Assembly (NCBI GenBank): GCA_005883585.1
Contig: VBFD01000079.1
Coordinates: 1-28,106 of the forward strand
From: UBA10449 sp005883585
GTDB taxonomy: Bacteria > Chloroflexota > Dormibacteria > Dormibacterales > Dormibacteraceae
Length of the DNA stretch: 28,106 nucleotides
Direction of reading: 5' to 3'
In this document: positions 7,544-14,825 of the stretch, piece after piece
Layout: every line of letters begins with the position of its first letter
Numbering within the stretch: the stretch's first letter is position 1
The notes under the pieces: model-generated
What the model was told of the DNA's origin: nothing
What the model saw: the letters and a program-made list of their open reading frames with translations, nothing else
Databases searched by the model: none
Position numbers and translations under genes: made by a program

Positions 7544-8344
7544 ATGTCGCCTAGTCCCAGCGCCACAACCGCGGCAGTGGAGGCGCGCCAGCTCGTGAAG
7601 AGATACGGCGCTCTGGCCGCTGTCGACGGCGTGAGCTTTCAGGCGATGCGTGGTGAGGTGTTCGGTTTCCTGGGCGCGAACGGTGCCGGCAAGACGACCA
7701 CCCTGCGCATGCTGTGCGGCCTGCTGCGCCCTACTTCCGGGACGGCGCTCATCGACGGTATCGACATCCAGGCCCAACCGCTCGCGGCCAAGGCAAGGCT
7801 TGGTTACCTCGACGAGGAGCCGTTCGTGCACCCACACCTCACCGGTCGCGAATTCCTCGACTTCGTCGCCGACCTGTATCGCATGCCGCGCGGCGTGCAA
7901 CGCGAGGAACGGATGTCGCGACTGCTCAACCTGTTCGACCTGGCCAAGAAGGACGGCGACCTCATCGGCAGCTACAGCCACGGCATGCGGCAGAAGATCG
8001 GGCTCGCGTCGCTGCTCATCCGGGAGCCTTCGGTGCTGCTCCTGGACGAGCCCACCAACGGCCTCGACCCGCGATCCGCACGCCTGGTCAAAGACCTTCT
8101 CGAGGAGCTTGCAGCGCGAGGCACGACGGTGCTCCTCTCGACCCACATCCTCGAGGTCGCCCAGGCGCTTTGCCGGCGGGTGGCGATCATCGACCGCGGC
8201 CGGATCGTCGCCATCGGCAGCATGGACGAGCTCCGCGTCCAGGCCGGGAGTGAGGGCGCAAACCTCGAGGACCTGTTCCTGAAGCTCACGGCCGGCCCGG
8301 AATCGCGCGAGATGATCGAGCGGCTGCTCGACGCAGGTTCGTGA
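7544..8344 (+). CDS. ABC transporter ATP-binding protein (second exporter)
   Basis: 266 residues from ATG 7544. Walker A GANGAGKT is at 44-51, signature YSHGMRQK at 144-151, Walker B VLLLDEP at 164-170, then TNGLD and the H-loop His at 201. It belongs to the ABC-2 exporter ATPase class (CcmA/DrrA-like). The 13-base gap after the preceding stop, and the next gene's GTG overlapping its stop (GTGA at 8341-8344), place it in one transcript with its permease. An earlier in-frame ATG at 7490 would run through the 3' end of the previous gene and adds no conserved residues. The substrate is unknown; it is not close to the first ATPase in the window (different signature and C-terminus). Confidence 0.92.
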   Translation: MSPSPSATTAAVEARQLVKRYGALAAVDGVSFQAMRGEVFGFLGANGAGKTTTLRMLCGLLRPTSGTALIDGIDIQAQPLAAKARLGYLDEEPFVHPHLTGREFLDFVADLYRMPRGVQREERMSRLLNLFDLAKKDGDLIGSYSHGMRQKIGLASLLIREPSVLLLDEPTNGLDPRSARLVKDLLEELAARGTTVLLSTHILEVAQALCRRVAIIDRGRIVAIGSMDELRVQAGSEGANLEDLFLKLTAGPESREMIERLLDAGS

Positions 8345-10014
8345 ACGGGATCAGCGCGCTTCGGGTGATCGTCGGCGCCGAGCTACGCGCCATGCGAAAT
8401 CGCCTGTTGAAGGGGAACCGCACGCGTCTGGTGGCCCTGGTGATCGTCCTCCTCCTTGCCATCCCATTCCTCGGCGGCGGGACGTTCACCGTCGGGGCGA
8501 CTGCGGGCCACTTCCTGCCGTTCTCAGTCGACCCGCTGCTCTCTGCAGCGTTCACGGGCCTTTCATTGCTCATGCTGCTCATTGGCTTTCCGACGGTGAT
8601 CGCGTCGTTGTTCGTGGGGCGTGACCTGCTCCAGCTGGTCGTGGCCCCGGTTCGGACACGCGACATCTTCGTGGCCCGGCTCGTGACCGCCATGTCCGCG
8701 AACATCCTGATCAGCGGTGTTCTGCTCGCGGCAGTTCTCGGACTCGGGGCAGGGGCCGGTGCGCCGCTCATCTACTTTCCCGTGGCGCTTCTCCTGATCG
8801 CGGTGCAGGTCCTCGTAGTCACTTCCCTTCAGGCGATCTTGATGACGGTGATCGTGCGCTGGGTCCCGGCCAGGTTGGCTCGCGATGTAGCAGCTGCGGT
8901 CGCCGGTTTGACCGGCGCGGCCCTCTACCTGACATGGAACCTGAGCCTCCGGCAAACCTTCCGGCGTACAGCGCGCCCGGACGTTTCGGGCCTTACCTCG
9001 CTGGTTCAGCGCATCGACTGGCTGCCGACCACATGGCCCGGGCATGCTCTCACCGCGATTGCGAGCGGGTCGGTCGCTGTCGCGCTTGTGTGGGTGCTGG
9101 CCACGGTGCTGCTGGCGGCGATCCTCGTAGCGATGGCGGAGCTCCTGTACGAGCGGACGCTGCTGGTAGGGCTTGGAGTTTTCGGTGACGCTCCGGCGAT
9201 CTGGCGCCGCCGATCCACAGTCCGCCCCTCTCCCCAGCCCTATCCGCTGCGGGGCGAGGGATCTCCTTACTTCGCGATCGCGCGCAAGGATTGGCTGGGA
9301 TTCCGGCGCGACGTGCGCCGTTTGACCCGGCTCTTGCCGGCGCTCCTGCTGCCGGTTGGCTACGCCGCGGCGCTGAGCCAGCCCGCCCGCAGCTTGAGCG
9401 GGTTCTGGTCGAACGCCGCCCTGATCACGTTTCTCTCGATGTTCATGGCGTCCGCGCTCTCGCTCCCTTCGATCCCCAGCGAGCGGCGTGGCTTTCAGCT
9501 CCTTCGCATGGCCCCGCTATCGATGTGGCTGCTGCTGCGCGCGAAAGTCTTCATCGCGTTCCCGGTGGTGGTGGCGACGATGCTGGTGTTCAGCGTCGCC
9601 GTCGCAGTGATCAGCAAGAGCGGCGTGGCCCAGCTGCTGGAGCTGGTCGTTCTCGGCTTGTGGCTGGCGGCGGGCTTCGTGTCGATCTCAGTCTCCGGGG
9701 GAGCCATCGACCCGCGCTTCGACGCCACCGATGACCGCAGGTCGGTCGGCCTGGTCGGAAGCCTGGCCGCGATCGGCGGCTCCCTTGGCTTCGCCGTCTT
9801 GAGCCTGGGCGCCCTGGCGCTGTTCTTGTTCGGCGGTCAGGCCGCAAGCGGAGCCGGCAACCTCGGCCCGATTCCATCGACGCCCGCGGTGGGCTTCGCG
9901 ATGATCTTTGGAGGGGTGGCGCTCCTGGCCTTCTGCGCATCGCTCGTCGGCGCGCTGCTGTGGATCGCCAACTCCCGCCTTCGATCCTTCGAAGCGAGCA
10001 TCGCCTCGACCTAG
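8341..10014 (+). CDS. ABC-2-like multi-spanning permease
   Basis: 557 residues with about twelve hydrophobic segments: a first group from residue 29 to about 275 and a second from about 335 to 550, joined by a polar cytoplasmic linker (about 285-330). The two-half plan and coupling to the preceding ATPase indicate the membrane part of an exporter. It is not similar in obvious motifs to the first permease (3009-4634), so this is a separate type. GTG 8341 overlaps the ATPase stop. The linker contains the peptide RPSPQPYPLRGEG encoded by a palindromic repeat (9226-9260), an in-frame insertion of REP-like DNA. Its stop is three bases from the convergent yraN stop. Substrate unknown. Confidence 0.8.
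   Translation: MNGISALRVIVGAELRAMRNRLLKGNRTRLVALVIVLLLAIPFLGGGTFTVGATAGHFLPFSVDPLLSAAFTGLSLLMLLIGFPTVIASLFVGRDLLQLVVAPVRTRDIFVARLVTAMSANILISGVLLAAVLGLGAGAGAPLIYFPVALLLIAVQVLVVTSLQAILMTVIVRWVPARLARDVAAAVAGLTGAALYLTWNLSLRQTFRRTARPDVSGLTSLVQRIDWLPTTWPGHALTAIASGSVAVALVWVLATVLLAAILVAMAELLYERTLLVGLGVFGDAPAIWRRRSTVRPSPQPYPLRGEGSPYFAIARKDWLGFRRDVRRLTRLLPALLLPVGYAAALSQPARSLSGFWSNAALITFLSMFMASALSLPSIPSERRGFQLLRMAPLSMWLLLRAKVFIAFPVVVATMLVFSVAVAVISKSGVAQLLELVVLGLWLAAGFVSISVSGGAIDPRFDATDDRRSVGLVGSLAAIGGSLGFAVLSLGALALFLFGGQAASGAGNLGPIPSTPAVGFAMIFGGVALLAFCASLVGALLWIANSRLRSFEASIAST
9226..9260. repeat. REP-like palindrome inside the permease gene
   Basis: CCCTCTCCCC (9226-9235) and GGGGCGAGGG (9251-9260) pair in nine of ten positions around a 15-base loop. 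The translated peptide (SPQPYPLRGEG) is of the kind produced when the widespread CCCTCTCCCC...GGGGAGAGGG palindromes fall in frame within genes. It sits in the hydrophilic linker between the two membrane halves, where an insertion would be tolerated. Confidence 0.6.
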
Positions 10015-10017
10015 GCC

Positions 10018-10392
10018 TTAATCAAACGGATCTTCGATCAGCTCGCCGTCGAAGCCTCCATCCGGTCTGGTGAGGAGGCCGACGATCGCGTAGCGGATCG
10101 GCCCTTTCCATCCCGCCAGCAAGCGATACTCGGACGCGGCCGCTGCGAGCGCGCGCCTCTTGCGTGTGCCGACTGCTTCCGCCGGCGTCCCGAAGGCGGT
10201 GCTCGTGCGCGTCTTCACCTCGACGATGACCAGGTCGCGGCCGCGACGGCAGACGAGGTCGATCTCGCCCCTCCGAGCCGTGAAGCCGGCACCGACAACC
10301 TCGTAGCCTCGCCGCTTCAGGAGTTCCGCCGCCGCCTTCTCGCCGGCCTGCCCCAGCGCTAGTTGGCGGCGAACTCTCGAAACGGAGCCCAC
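10018..10392 (-). CDS. yraN: UPF0102 / YraN family nuclease-fold protein
   Basis: 124 residues, typical length (about 115-130). The family core LGQAGEKAAAELLKRRGYEVV, then RRGEIDLVCRRGRDLVIVEVKTR, has the GEIDL...VEVK pattern of the PD-(D/E)XK (Holliday-junction-resolvase-like) fold. YraN function is not firmly established; it is very often encoded next to rnhB and comM. The GTG start at 10392 overlaps the rnhB 3' end by 34 bases; no other start codon lies between it and the conserved core, so the overlap is needed. Its 3' end is convergent with the permease gene. Confidence 0.9.
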   Translation of the reverse strand: MGSVSRVRRQLALGQAGEKAAAELLKRRGYEVVGAGFTARRGEIDLVCRRGRDLVIVEVKTRTSTAFGTPAEAVGTRKRRALAAAASEYRLLAGWKGPIRYAIVGLLTRPDGGFDGELIEDPFD

Positions 10393-10976
10393 GACGTCCG
10401 GTGGATGGGGCTAGGGCCCAGGCGCCGGATCGCCGCCCGGTGCTCAGGGGTTGCGTAGCCCTTGTGAAACGCGAACCCATAGCCGGGGTAGATCCGGTCG
10501 TATTCGACCATCGTCGCGTCGCGCGCGACCTTGGCGACGATGCTCGCTGCCATGATCGACGCGCAGGTGCGGTCGCCTCTAACGACCGCCATCTGCGGCA
10601 GCGGCGCCTCGGGGACGTCCCAAGCGTCGACGAGCAGATACTCGGCTGGGATCTTCAGTCCGGCCACGGCGCCTGCGGTCGCGAGATGGCGGGCCTTGAT
10701 GAGGCCGAGTGAGTCGACCTGCGCGTGGTCGACGGCGCAGACAGAGAAGGCGAGGGCCCGGCGGCGGATGATCCGATCCAGGCGTTCACGCTCAGCCGCT
10801 GTGAGCAGCTTGGAATCGTCGAGCCCCGGAATCCTCACCCCTACCTCGAGCACGACCGCACCGCCCACCACCGGTCCGGCGAGCGGGCCCATCCCGACCT
10901 CGTCGACCCCGGCGATCACCGTGTAGCCCATCGACACGGCCATGCGCTCGTAGCGCCACAGTTTCGGACGACTCAT
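10359..10976 (-). CDS. rnhB: Ribonuclease HII
   Basis: 205 residues, normal length. It removes RNA from RNA-DNA hybrids and cuts at single ribonucleotides in DNA. The first catalytic pair is in AGVDEVGMGPLAGPV (about residues 22-36), DDSKLL follows, the third acidic residue is in VVRGDRTCASIMAASIVAK, and YPGYGFAFHKGYAT closes the family pattern. The usual GRG of DEVGRGP, which recognises the RNA-DNA junction, reads GMG: Arg is replaced by Met (codon ATG on the minus strand near 10892). This could alter ribonucleotide specificity. ATG at 10976; it follows rplS by 52 bases and overlaps yraN. Confidence 0.95.
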   Translation of the reverse strand: MSRPKLWRYERMAVSMGYTVIAGVDEVGMGPLAGPVVGGAVVLEVGVRIPGLDDSKLLTAAERERLDRIIRRRALAFSVCAVDHAQVDSLGLIKARHLATAGAVAGLKIPAEYLLVDAWDVPEAPLPQMAVVRGDRTCASIMAASIVAKVARDATMVEYDRIYPGYGFAFHKGYATPEHRAAIRRLGPSPIHRTSWAPFREFAAN

Positions 10977-11028
10977 GAGCGGAGATTACCGACGATGGAC
11001 GTCAGGCACCAGCGCCGTTAACAAGGGG

Positions 11029-11439
11029 TTACTCCTCGGACTCCTCCTCACCGTTCTCTGGCGACTCGGCCTCGGCCGCGGCGGCGCCGCGAGCAAGCTG
11101 CCTCCGCTCGCGAATACGGGCCTCCTTGCCGACTTTGCCCCGCAGGTAATAGAGCCGGCCCTGGCGGACGTCGCCATGGCGCAGCACATCGATCTTGTCG
11201 ATGCGCGGCGAGTGGATGAGAAACGTGCGCTCGACGCCGACGCCGTGGGTGACGCGCCGCACGGTGAAGTTCTGGCGCAGGCCGCCGCCGGTCACGCGGA
11301 TGACGGTGCCTTCGAACACCTGGATGCGCTCGCGAGTCCCCTCGACGACTTTGGCGTGCACCTTGACCGTGTCGCCCGCCCGCAGCGCGGGCACTTTCTC
11401 CTTTTGCTGCTCCTTCTCGAGCTGCTGGATGACGTTCAT
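11029..11439 (-). CDS. rplS: 50S ribosomal protein L19 (bL19)
   Basis: 136 residues starting MNVIQQLEKEQQK. The GDTVKVHAKVVEGTRERIQVFEGTVI block, the RVTHGVGVERTF segment and the RRGKVRRAKLYYLR-equivalent GRLYYLRGKVGKEARIRE identify bL19, which sits at the 30S-50S interface. The C-terminus is extended by an Ala- and Glu-rich acidic tail ending EEESEE. ATG 11439 overlaps the trmD stop (ATGA) and has an AAGGAG Shine-Dalgarno about eleven bases upstream; an in-frame start at 11499 lies within trmD and is rejected. Confidence 0.97.
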   Translation of the reverse strand: MNVIQQLEKEQQKEKVPALRAGDTVKVHAKVVEGTRERIQVFEGTVIRVTGGGLRQNFTVRRVTHGVGVERTFLIHSPRIDKIDVLRHGDVRQGRLYYLRGKVGKEARIRERRQLARGAAAAEAESPENGEEESEE

Positions 11440-12110
11440 GTCTTTTTCAACTCCTTGGTATGAACAGAAGATCTTTCGGCCGCCTGGTGGCGGCGCCATT
11501 GTTTGATGCGGGCGTGGTCGCCCGAGAGGAGCACGTCGGGTACCGTCAATCCCCGATAGTCAGCCGGACGGGTGAACTGGGGCCATCCAGACGGCTCTGC
11601 CGAGAAGCTGTCTTGCGTCAGTGACTCCGGGTCTCCAACGATGCTCGGCACGAGCCGGGCGACAGCGTCGATGAGGACCATCGCCGGGATCTCGCCGCCG
11701 CTCAACACATAGTCGCCGATCGAGATCTCGCGCGCGGCCAGCCCGGTGCGGACCCGATCGTCGATGCCTTCATATCGCCCGCAGACGATGATCAAGCCAG
11801 GCTCTGCAGCCAGCTCGGTGGCGAGCCGCTGGTCGAGGCGCTCGCCCCAGGGCTCCATCAGCACGACCGGGCCAGGGTTGTGCGGGCGGATCGACTCCAC
11901 GGCCTCGAACACCGGCTCGGGCTTGATGACCATGCCTGGGCCCCCACCAAAGGGCATGTCGTCGACCTGCCGGTGCCGATCGTGCGTGAAGTCGCGGAGG
12001 TCGTGTGTATGAAGCTGGACTACGCCGCGCTCGATGCCACGACCGACCACCCCATGCTCGAACACGGGGCCGAACATGGATGGGAAGATCGTGACGACGT
12101 CAAATCTCAT
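11436..12110 (-). CDS. trmD: tRNA (guanine-N1)-methyltransferase
   Basis: 224 residues. TrmD methylates G37 of tRNAs reading CNN-type codons and prevents +1 frameshifting. The SPOUT knot signature is complete: MRFDVVTIFPSMF at the start, VDDMPFGGGPGMV at about 49-61, IIVCGRYEGIDDRV at about 106-119 and ISIGDYVLSGGEIPA at about 129-143. The C-terminal helical domain (DSFSAEPSGWPQFTRPADYRG, VLLSGDHARIKQWRR) is normal. It lies between rimM (8-base gap) and rplS (4-base overlap), the standard operon order. Confidence 0.97.
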   Translation of the reverse strand: MRFDVVTIFPSMFGPVFEHGVVGRGIERGVVQLHTHDLRDFTHDRHRQVDDMPFGGGPGMVIKPEPVFEAVESIRPHNPGPVVLMEPWGERLDQRLATELAAEPGLIIVCGRYEGIDDRVRTGLAAREISIGDYVLSGGEIPAMVLIDAVARLVPSIVGDPESLTQDSFSAEPSGWPQFTRPADYRGLTVPDVLLSGDHARIKQWRRHQAAERSSVHTKELKKT

Positions 12111-12118
12111 GCGATTGC

Positions 12119-12613
12119 CTACCGGGCGTCCTCGACCTCGACGAGCCAGTCGGCGACGACGACCCGGCGCGCCTCGAGGTTCACTTCGATGACCGCATCG
12201 CGCGTCGCCGGAATGAGGTGCTCGACGGTGCCGTCGCGACTGACCCAGACGTCATTGGCGGGGCGTTCGAGGACTTCAGCTATCGTGCCCAGAGGCTGAC
12301 CAGAACCCGTAAGCACAGGCAATCCCACCACCTGGTGGTGGTAGTAGCGACCCTTGCCGAGTGCGCGGCGGGCGTCGTCCGGAACCTCGAGGTACCGGCC
12401 ACGGAAAAGCTCAGCCATGGTGCGGTTGTCGATCCCACCGAGCTTTACGACGAGACCCGGCTGGCCAGGCCGGCTCCATTCGACCTTGCGCTCGCAACCA
12501 TCGAGGAGCACGGCGGCTCCTGTGCTGAACCGGTCATCGAAGTCTGTCAAGGGAATGACCTTGACAGCACCTTCGGTGCCGTAGGCGCCGGTTACCTGGC
12601 CGACGCGGATCAA
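12119..12613 (-). CDS. rimM: 16S rRNA processing protein RimM
   Basis: 164 residues. The opening IRVGQVTGAYGTEGAVKVIPLTDFDDRF is the RimM domain, and the C-terminal PRC-barrel has YYHHQVVGLPVLTGSGQPLGTI and ERPANDVWVSRDG followed by the LIPATRDAVIEVNLEARRV block. RimM binds uS19 and assists 30S head maturation. The start is TTG 12613, supported by GGAGG nine bases upstream and by a TTGA overlap with the khpA stop; no ATG or GTG in frame fits. Its PRC region contains a CCACCACC/GGTGGTGG palindrome that is explained by its codons. Confidence 0.95.
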   Translation of the reverse strand: MIRVGQVTGAYGTEGAVKVIPLTDFDDRFSTGAAVLLDGCERKVEWSRPGQPGLVVKLGGIDNRTMAELFRGRYLEVPDDARRALGKGRYYHHQVVGLPVLTGSGQPLGTIAEVLERPANDVWVSRDGTVEHLIPATRDAVIEVNLEARRVVVADWLVEVEDAR

Positions 12614-13023
12614 GACGGCGCACCTCCACTGTGATCCCTACGTTCTCGTGGTCCGGAGTGGCCGCCCAGCGTTGGATTGGCCAGGTCGACGAACACCCGC
12701 TTGCGGTCGCGCAGCGACGCGACGCGGACGAGGGTGCGTACCGCCTCGATGTTGCGCCCGGCCTTGCCGATGAAGCGGCCGACGTCAGCGTCGGCGAGCT
12801 TGACCTTGATCGCCACGGTCCCCCCTCCACGCTCGAATGCCTCCACCTGCACCTCTTCCGGCTTTTCCGCCAGCGAGCGCGCTACGTATTCGACCAGGGC
12901 ACGGTAGTCGACGCCGATGCCCGCCGGGCCTGGAGGACCTTCACGCCGGAAGCCTCGGTTGAATCCGCCGCCGCCCCGCCGCGGGTCACGCCGTATCGGT
13001 CGACTTCTCTGTACGTCGCTCAA
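12610..13023 (-). CDS. khpA: KH-domain RNA-binding protein KhpA with Arg/Gly-rich N-terminal extension
   Basis: 137 residues; usual KhpA is about 75-80. The single type II KH domain spans about residues 40-114 (DYRALVEYVARSLAEKPEEV, then the GxxG loop GKAG at 86-89, NIEAVRTLVRVAS). Residues 1-36 are basic and glycine-rich (RRDPRRGGGGFNRGFRR), resembling an RGG box, and about 20 residues follow the domain. The extension appears real: between TTG 13023 and the KH fold there is no other ATG, GTG or TTG, and GGAGG lies six bases before this TTG. The start overlaps the rpsP 3' end by 38 bases. KhpA, with KhpB, binds many RNAs and affects cell division in firmicutes; the partner is not in this window. 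Confidence 0.88.
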   Translation of the reverse strand: MSDVQRSRPIRRDPRRGGGGFNRGFRREGPPGPAGIGVDYRALVEYVARSLAEKPEEVQVEAFERGGGTVAIKVKLADADVGRFIGKAGRNIEAVRTLVRVASLRDRKRVFVDLANPTLGGHSGPRERRDHSGGAPS

Positions 13024-13258
13024 GAATCCCCTCCCGCTTCAACAGGCTCCTCGCGGCTTCGCTCGGCTGAGCGCCCTGCTGGAGCCAGCGCACCACTTTG
13101 TCGACGTCGATTTTCACTTTTACCGGGTCGGTCATCGGATCGTAGTACCCGAGGTGCTCGATGAACCGGCCGTCTCGCGGCGACCGCGAGTCCGCCACCA
13201 CAAGGCGGTAAAAGGGGTGCTTCTTGGCCCCCATCCGCCTCAACCTTATCTTGACCAA
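12986..13258 (-). CDS. rpsP: 30S ribosomal protein S16 (bS16)
   Basis: 90 residues. VKIRLRRMGAKKHPFYRLVVADSRSPRDGRFIEHLGYYDP is the complete S16 signature. bS16 is a primary assembly protein of the 30S body. The start is TTG 13258 with an almost perfect AAGGAGG six bases upstream, so initiation should be efficient despite the TTG. The start lies inside the last 13 bases of ffh, and its 3' end is overlapped by khpA. Confidence 0.97.
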   Translation of the reverse strand: MVKIRLRRMGAKKHPFYRLVVADSRSPRDGRFIEHLGYYDPMTDPVKVKIDVDKVVRWLQQGAQPSEAARSLLKREGILERRTEKSTDTA

Positions 13259-14471
13259 CCCGAACCTCCTTGTCCAAACAGCCGGCCCAAGCCGGCCTTG
13301 CTGCCGCGATCTCCTAAACTCAGCTGCTTCGCGACCTTCTGCATCGTGTCTCGCGCCTTCAAAACGCGGTTGACATCGACAGGCTGAAGGCCGCTGCCGC
13401 GAGCGATGCGGCGCCGCCGGGCGCCGTCGATGATCTCGGGGTGGGCCCGTTCGCGAGGGGTCATCGAGAGGATCACCGCCTCCATCCGACGGACCTCACG
13501 CTCGGTATCGGTGGCTGCAACCTGGCCCTTGAGAGCCGCTCCCCCGGGAACCATGTCGAGGATTCCATCTAGCGAACCCATCTTGCGCGGCTGGCGCACC
13601 TGGACCAGGAAGTCATCGAACGTCAGGTGGCCGGAGCGCATGTGGCTCTCGACCTCCTGCGCCGCCTCCTGGTCGATGGAGCGCTCGGCGCGTTCGACGA
13701 GGCTGAGGACGTCGCCCATGCCCAGGATCCGGGAGGCCATCCGTTCCGCGTGAAAGACCTCGAGGTCCTGGGGTCGCTCGCCGGTGCCGGCGAAACGGAT
13801 CTGCTGCCCGGTCGCGAGCCGGAGCGACAGCGCTGCGCCGCCCCGGGCGTCGCCGTCGAGCTTGGTGAGGATCACGCCGTCGAGCCCTATTTGTGCGGCG
13901 AACTCCTCTCCCACCTTGACCGCCTCCTGACCGGTCATGGCGTCGGCGACGAGCAGCGTTTCCGTGACGGGGACGGCAGCTTTCAGGCGTTTCAGCTCTT
14001 GCATGAGCTCCGCATCGATATGCAGGCGGCCCGCCGTGTCCAGGCGGCCGGGCGGCGGAGGTCGAGCGCGACGACCATCGGCTTGTGGGCCTCGCGACGC
14101 GCCAGCAGGGCGAGCTTGACCGCCGTGGTCGTCTTGCCAGATCCCTGGAGGCCGATGAGCATGAGCACGGTCGGAGGAGCGGGCGCGTAGCGAAGCCCTT
14201 CGGAATTGCCTCCCAGGACCTCGACGAGCTCGGTGTCGACGGCTTTGACCACTTGCTGCGGAGCGGTCAGTCCGGGCGCCACCTCGACGCCATTGAGCCG
14301 GTTGCGAACTCGATCGACGAACTCTTTGACGACCTTGAAATTGACGTCGGCCTCGAGCAGTGCCAGCCGCACCTCGCGCAGGCCGGCATCCACGTCTTCT
14401 GGGCGGAGCACGCCGCGCCCGGAGATCTTCTTGAGCGCAGCCGACAGGCGGTCGCTCAGAGCTTCGAACAT
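13246..14471 (-). pseudogene. ffh: Signal recognition particle protein Ffh, disrupted by internal deletion and frame change
   Basis: Ffh is the SRP GTPase that binds signal peptides and 4.5S RNA. The gene lies in two frames. From ATG 14471 the N domain and start of the G domain read normally: G1 GLQGSGKTTTAVKLA and G2 DLRRPAA. In the other frame, from about 14040 to the TAA at 13246, come G3 DTAGRL, DAMTGQEAV, G4 TKLDGDARGG and a full M domain (ILGMGDVLSLVE, SMTPRERAHPEII, GARRRRIARGSG). RPAA joins directly to DTAGR at 14041-14043; in intact Ffh about 45 residues lie between. Neither product alone would work. Because ffh is essential, a misassembly or a second copy elsewhere is more likely than true loss. 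ylxM stops immediately before the ATG. Confidence 0.9.
14038..14050 (-). other. Deletion junction in ffh
   Basis: The minus strand reads GCCGCC then TGGACACGG; Ala of RPAA is codon 14043-14045 and Asp of DTAGR is codon 14038-14040 in a different frame. GGCCGCCTG occurs on both sides of the DTAG codons within 20 bases, a short repeat that could have helped slippage or misassembly. Confidence 0.75.
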
Positions 14472-14789
14472 CTAACCCTCGAGCTCCGCCAGGCGACCCT
14501 TCAGGCCCGCGAGCTCGCGCTCGAGCGAAGCCACCTTGCGGCGCCTTCGTCCGGCCTCGGCGAGCAGGCCCAAGCGGCGCTCAAATTCCTCGAGGGCGTC
14601 GGTCGAGCGTTTCACGATGTCGTGCACGGCCGCCCGCGAGGTGCCCTGATGACCGGCGATCTCCGCCAGCGACCAATCGCTGCGCAGGGAGAGGTCGAGG
14701 ACCTCCTGCTGGTGCTGGGTGAGAAGCGCTCCATATCGCTCGAAAAGGGCGAGGTGACGGCTCCTCGTCGCCAAGGTGTCAAGGGCCAT
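14472..14789 (-). CDS. ylxM: YlxM/p13-type helix-turn-helix protein
   Basis: 105 residues, usual length for YlxM. The sigma-70 region 4-like helix-turn-helix is at about 22-65 (LTQHQQEVLDLSLRSDWSLAEIAG, TSRAAVHDIVKRS), followed by a long coiled-coil-like C-terminus rich in Arg, Leu and Glu. YlxM is the conserved first gene before ffh and is thought to modulate SRP assembly in streptococci. The stop TAG abuts the ffh ATG with no gap. ATG 14789 is divergent from the DinB-like gene, 36 bases away; TAAGCT lies eight bases upstream. Confidence 0.88.
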   Translation of the reverse strand: MALDTLATRSRHLALFERYGALLTQHQQEVLDLSLRSDWSLAEIAGHQGTSRAAVHDIVKRSTDALEEFERRLGLLAEAGRRRRKVASLERELAGLKGRLAELEG

Positions 14790-14825
14790 ACCTTGACAGC
14801 TTACCAGCCTTACAATCGAGGAGTC
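14790..14825. promoter_or_regulatory. Divergent promoter region between ylxM and the DinB-like gene
   Basis: On plus, TACAAT at 14811-14816 ends nine bases before the ATG at 14826. On minus, TAAGCT (plus positions 14798-14803) ends eight bases before the ATG at 14789. Both spacings predict leaderless mRNAs. TTGACA at 14793-14798 looks like a -35 but is only 12 bases from TACAAT, too close for a standard sigma-70 promoter. GAGGAG at 14818-14823 is only two bases from the plus ATG. Confidence 0.45.

Noticed and set aside
12310..12345. CCACCACC/GGTGGTGG palindrome
   Set aside because: Lies in rimM and is explained by the YYHHQVV codons; no sign of an element.
13992..14471. N-terminal Ffh fragment as a separate 159-residue gene
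   Set aside because: It ends in non-homologous residues immediately after the frame change and is part of the broken ffh.
14793..14816. TTGACA and TACAAT as a standard sigma-70 promoter
   Set aside because: The 12-base spacer is too short; only the -10 element is retained.
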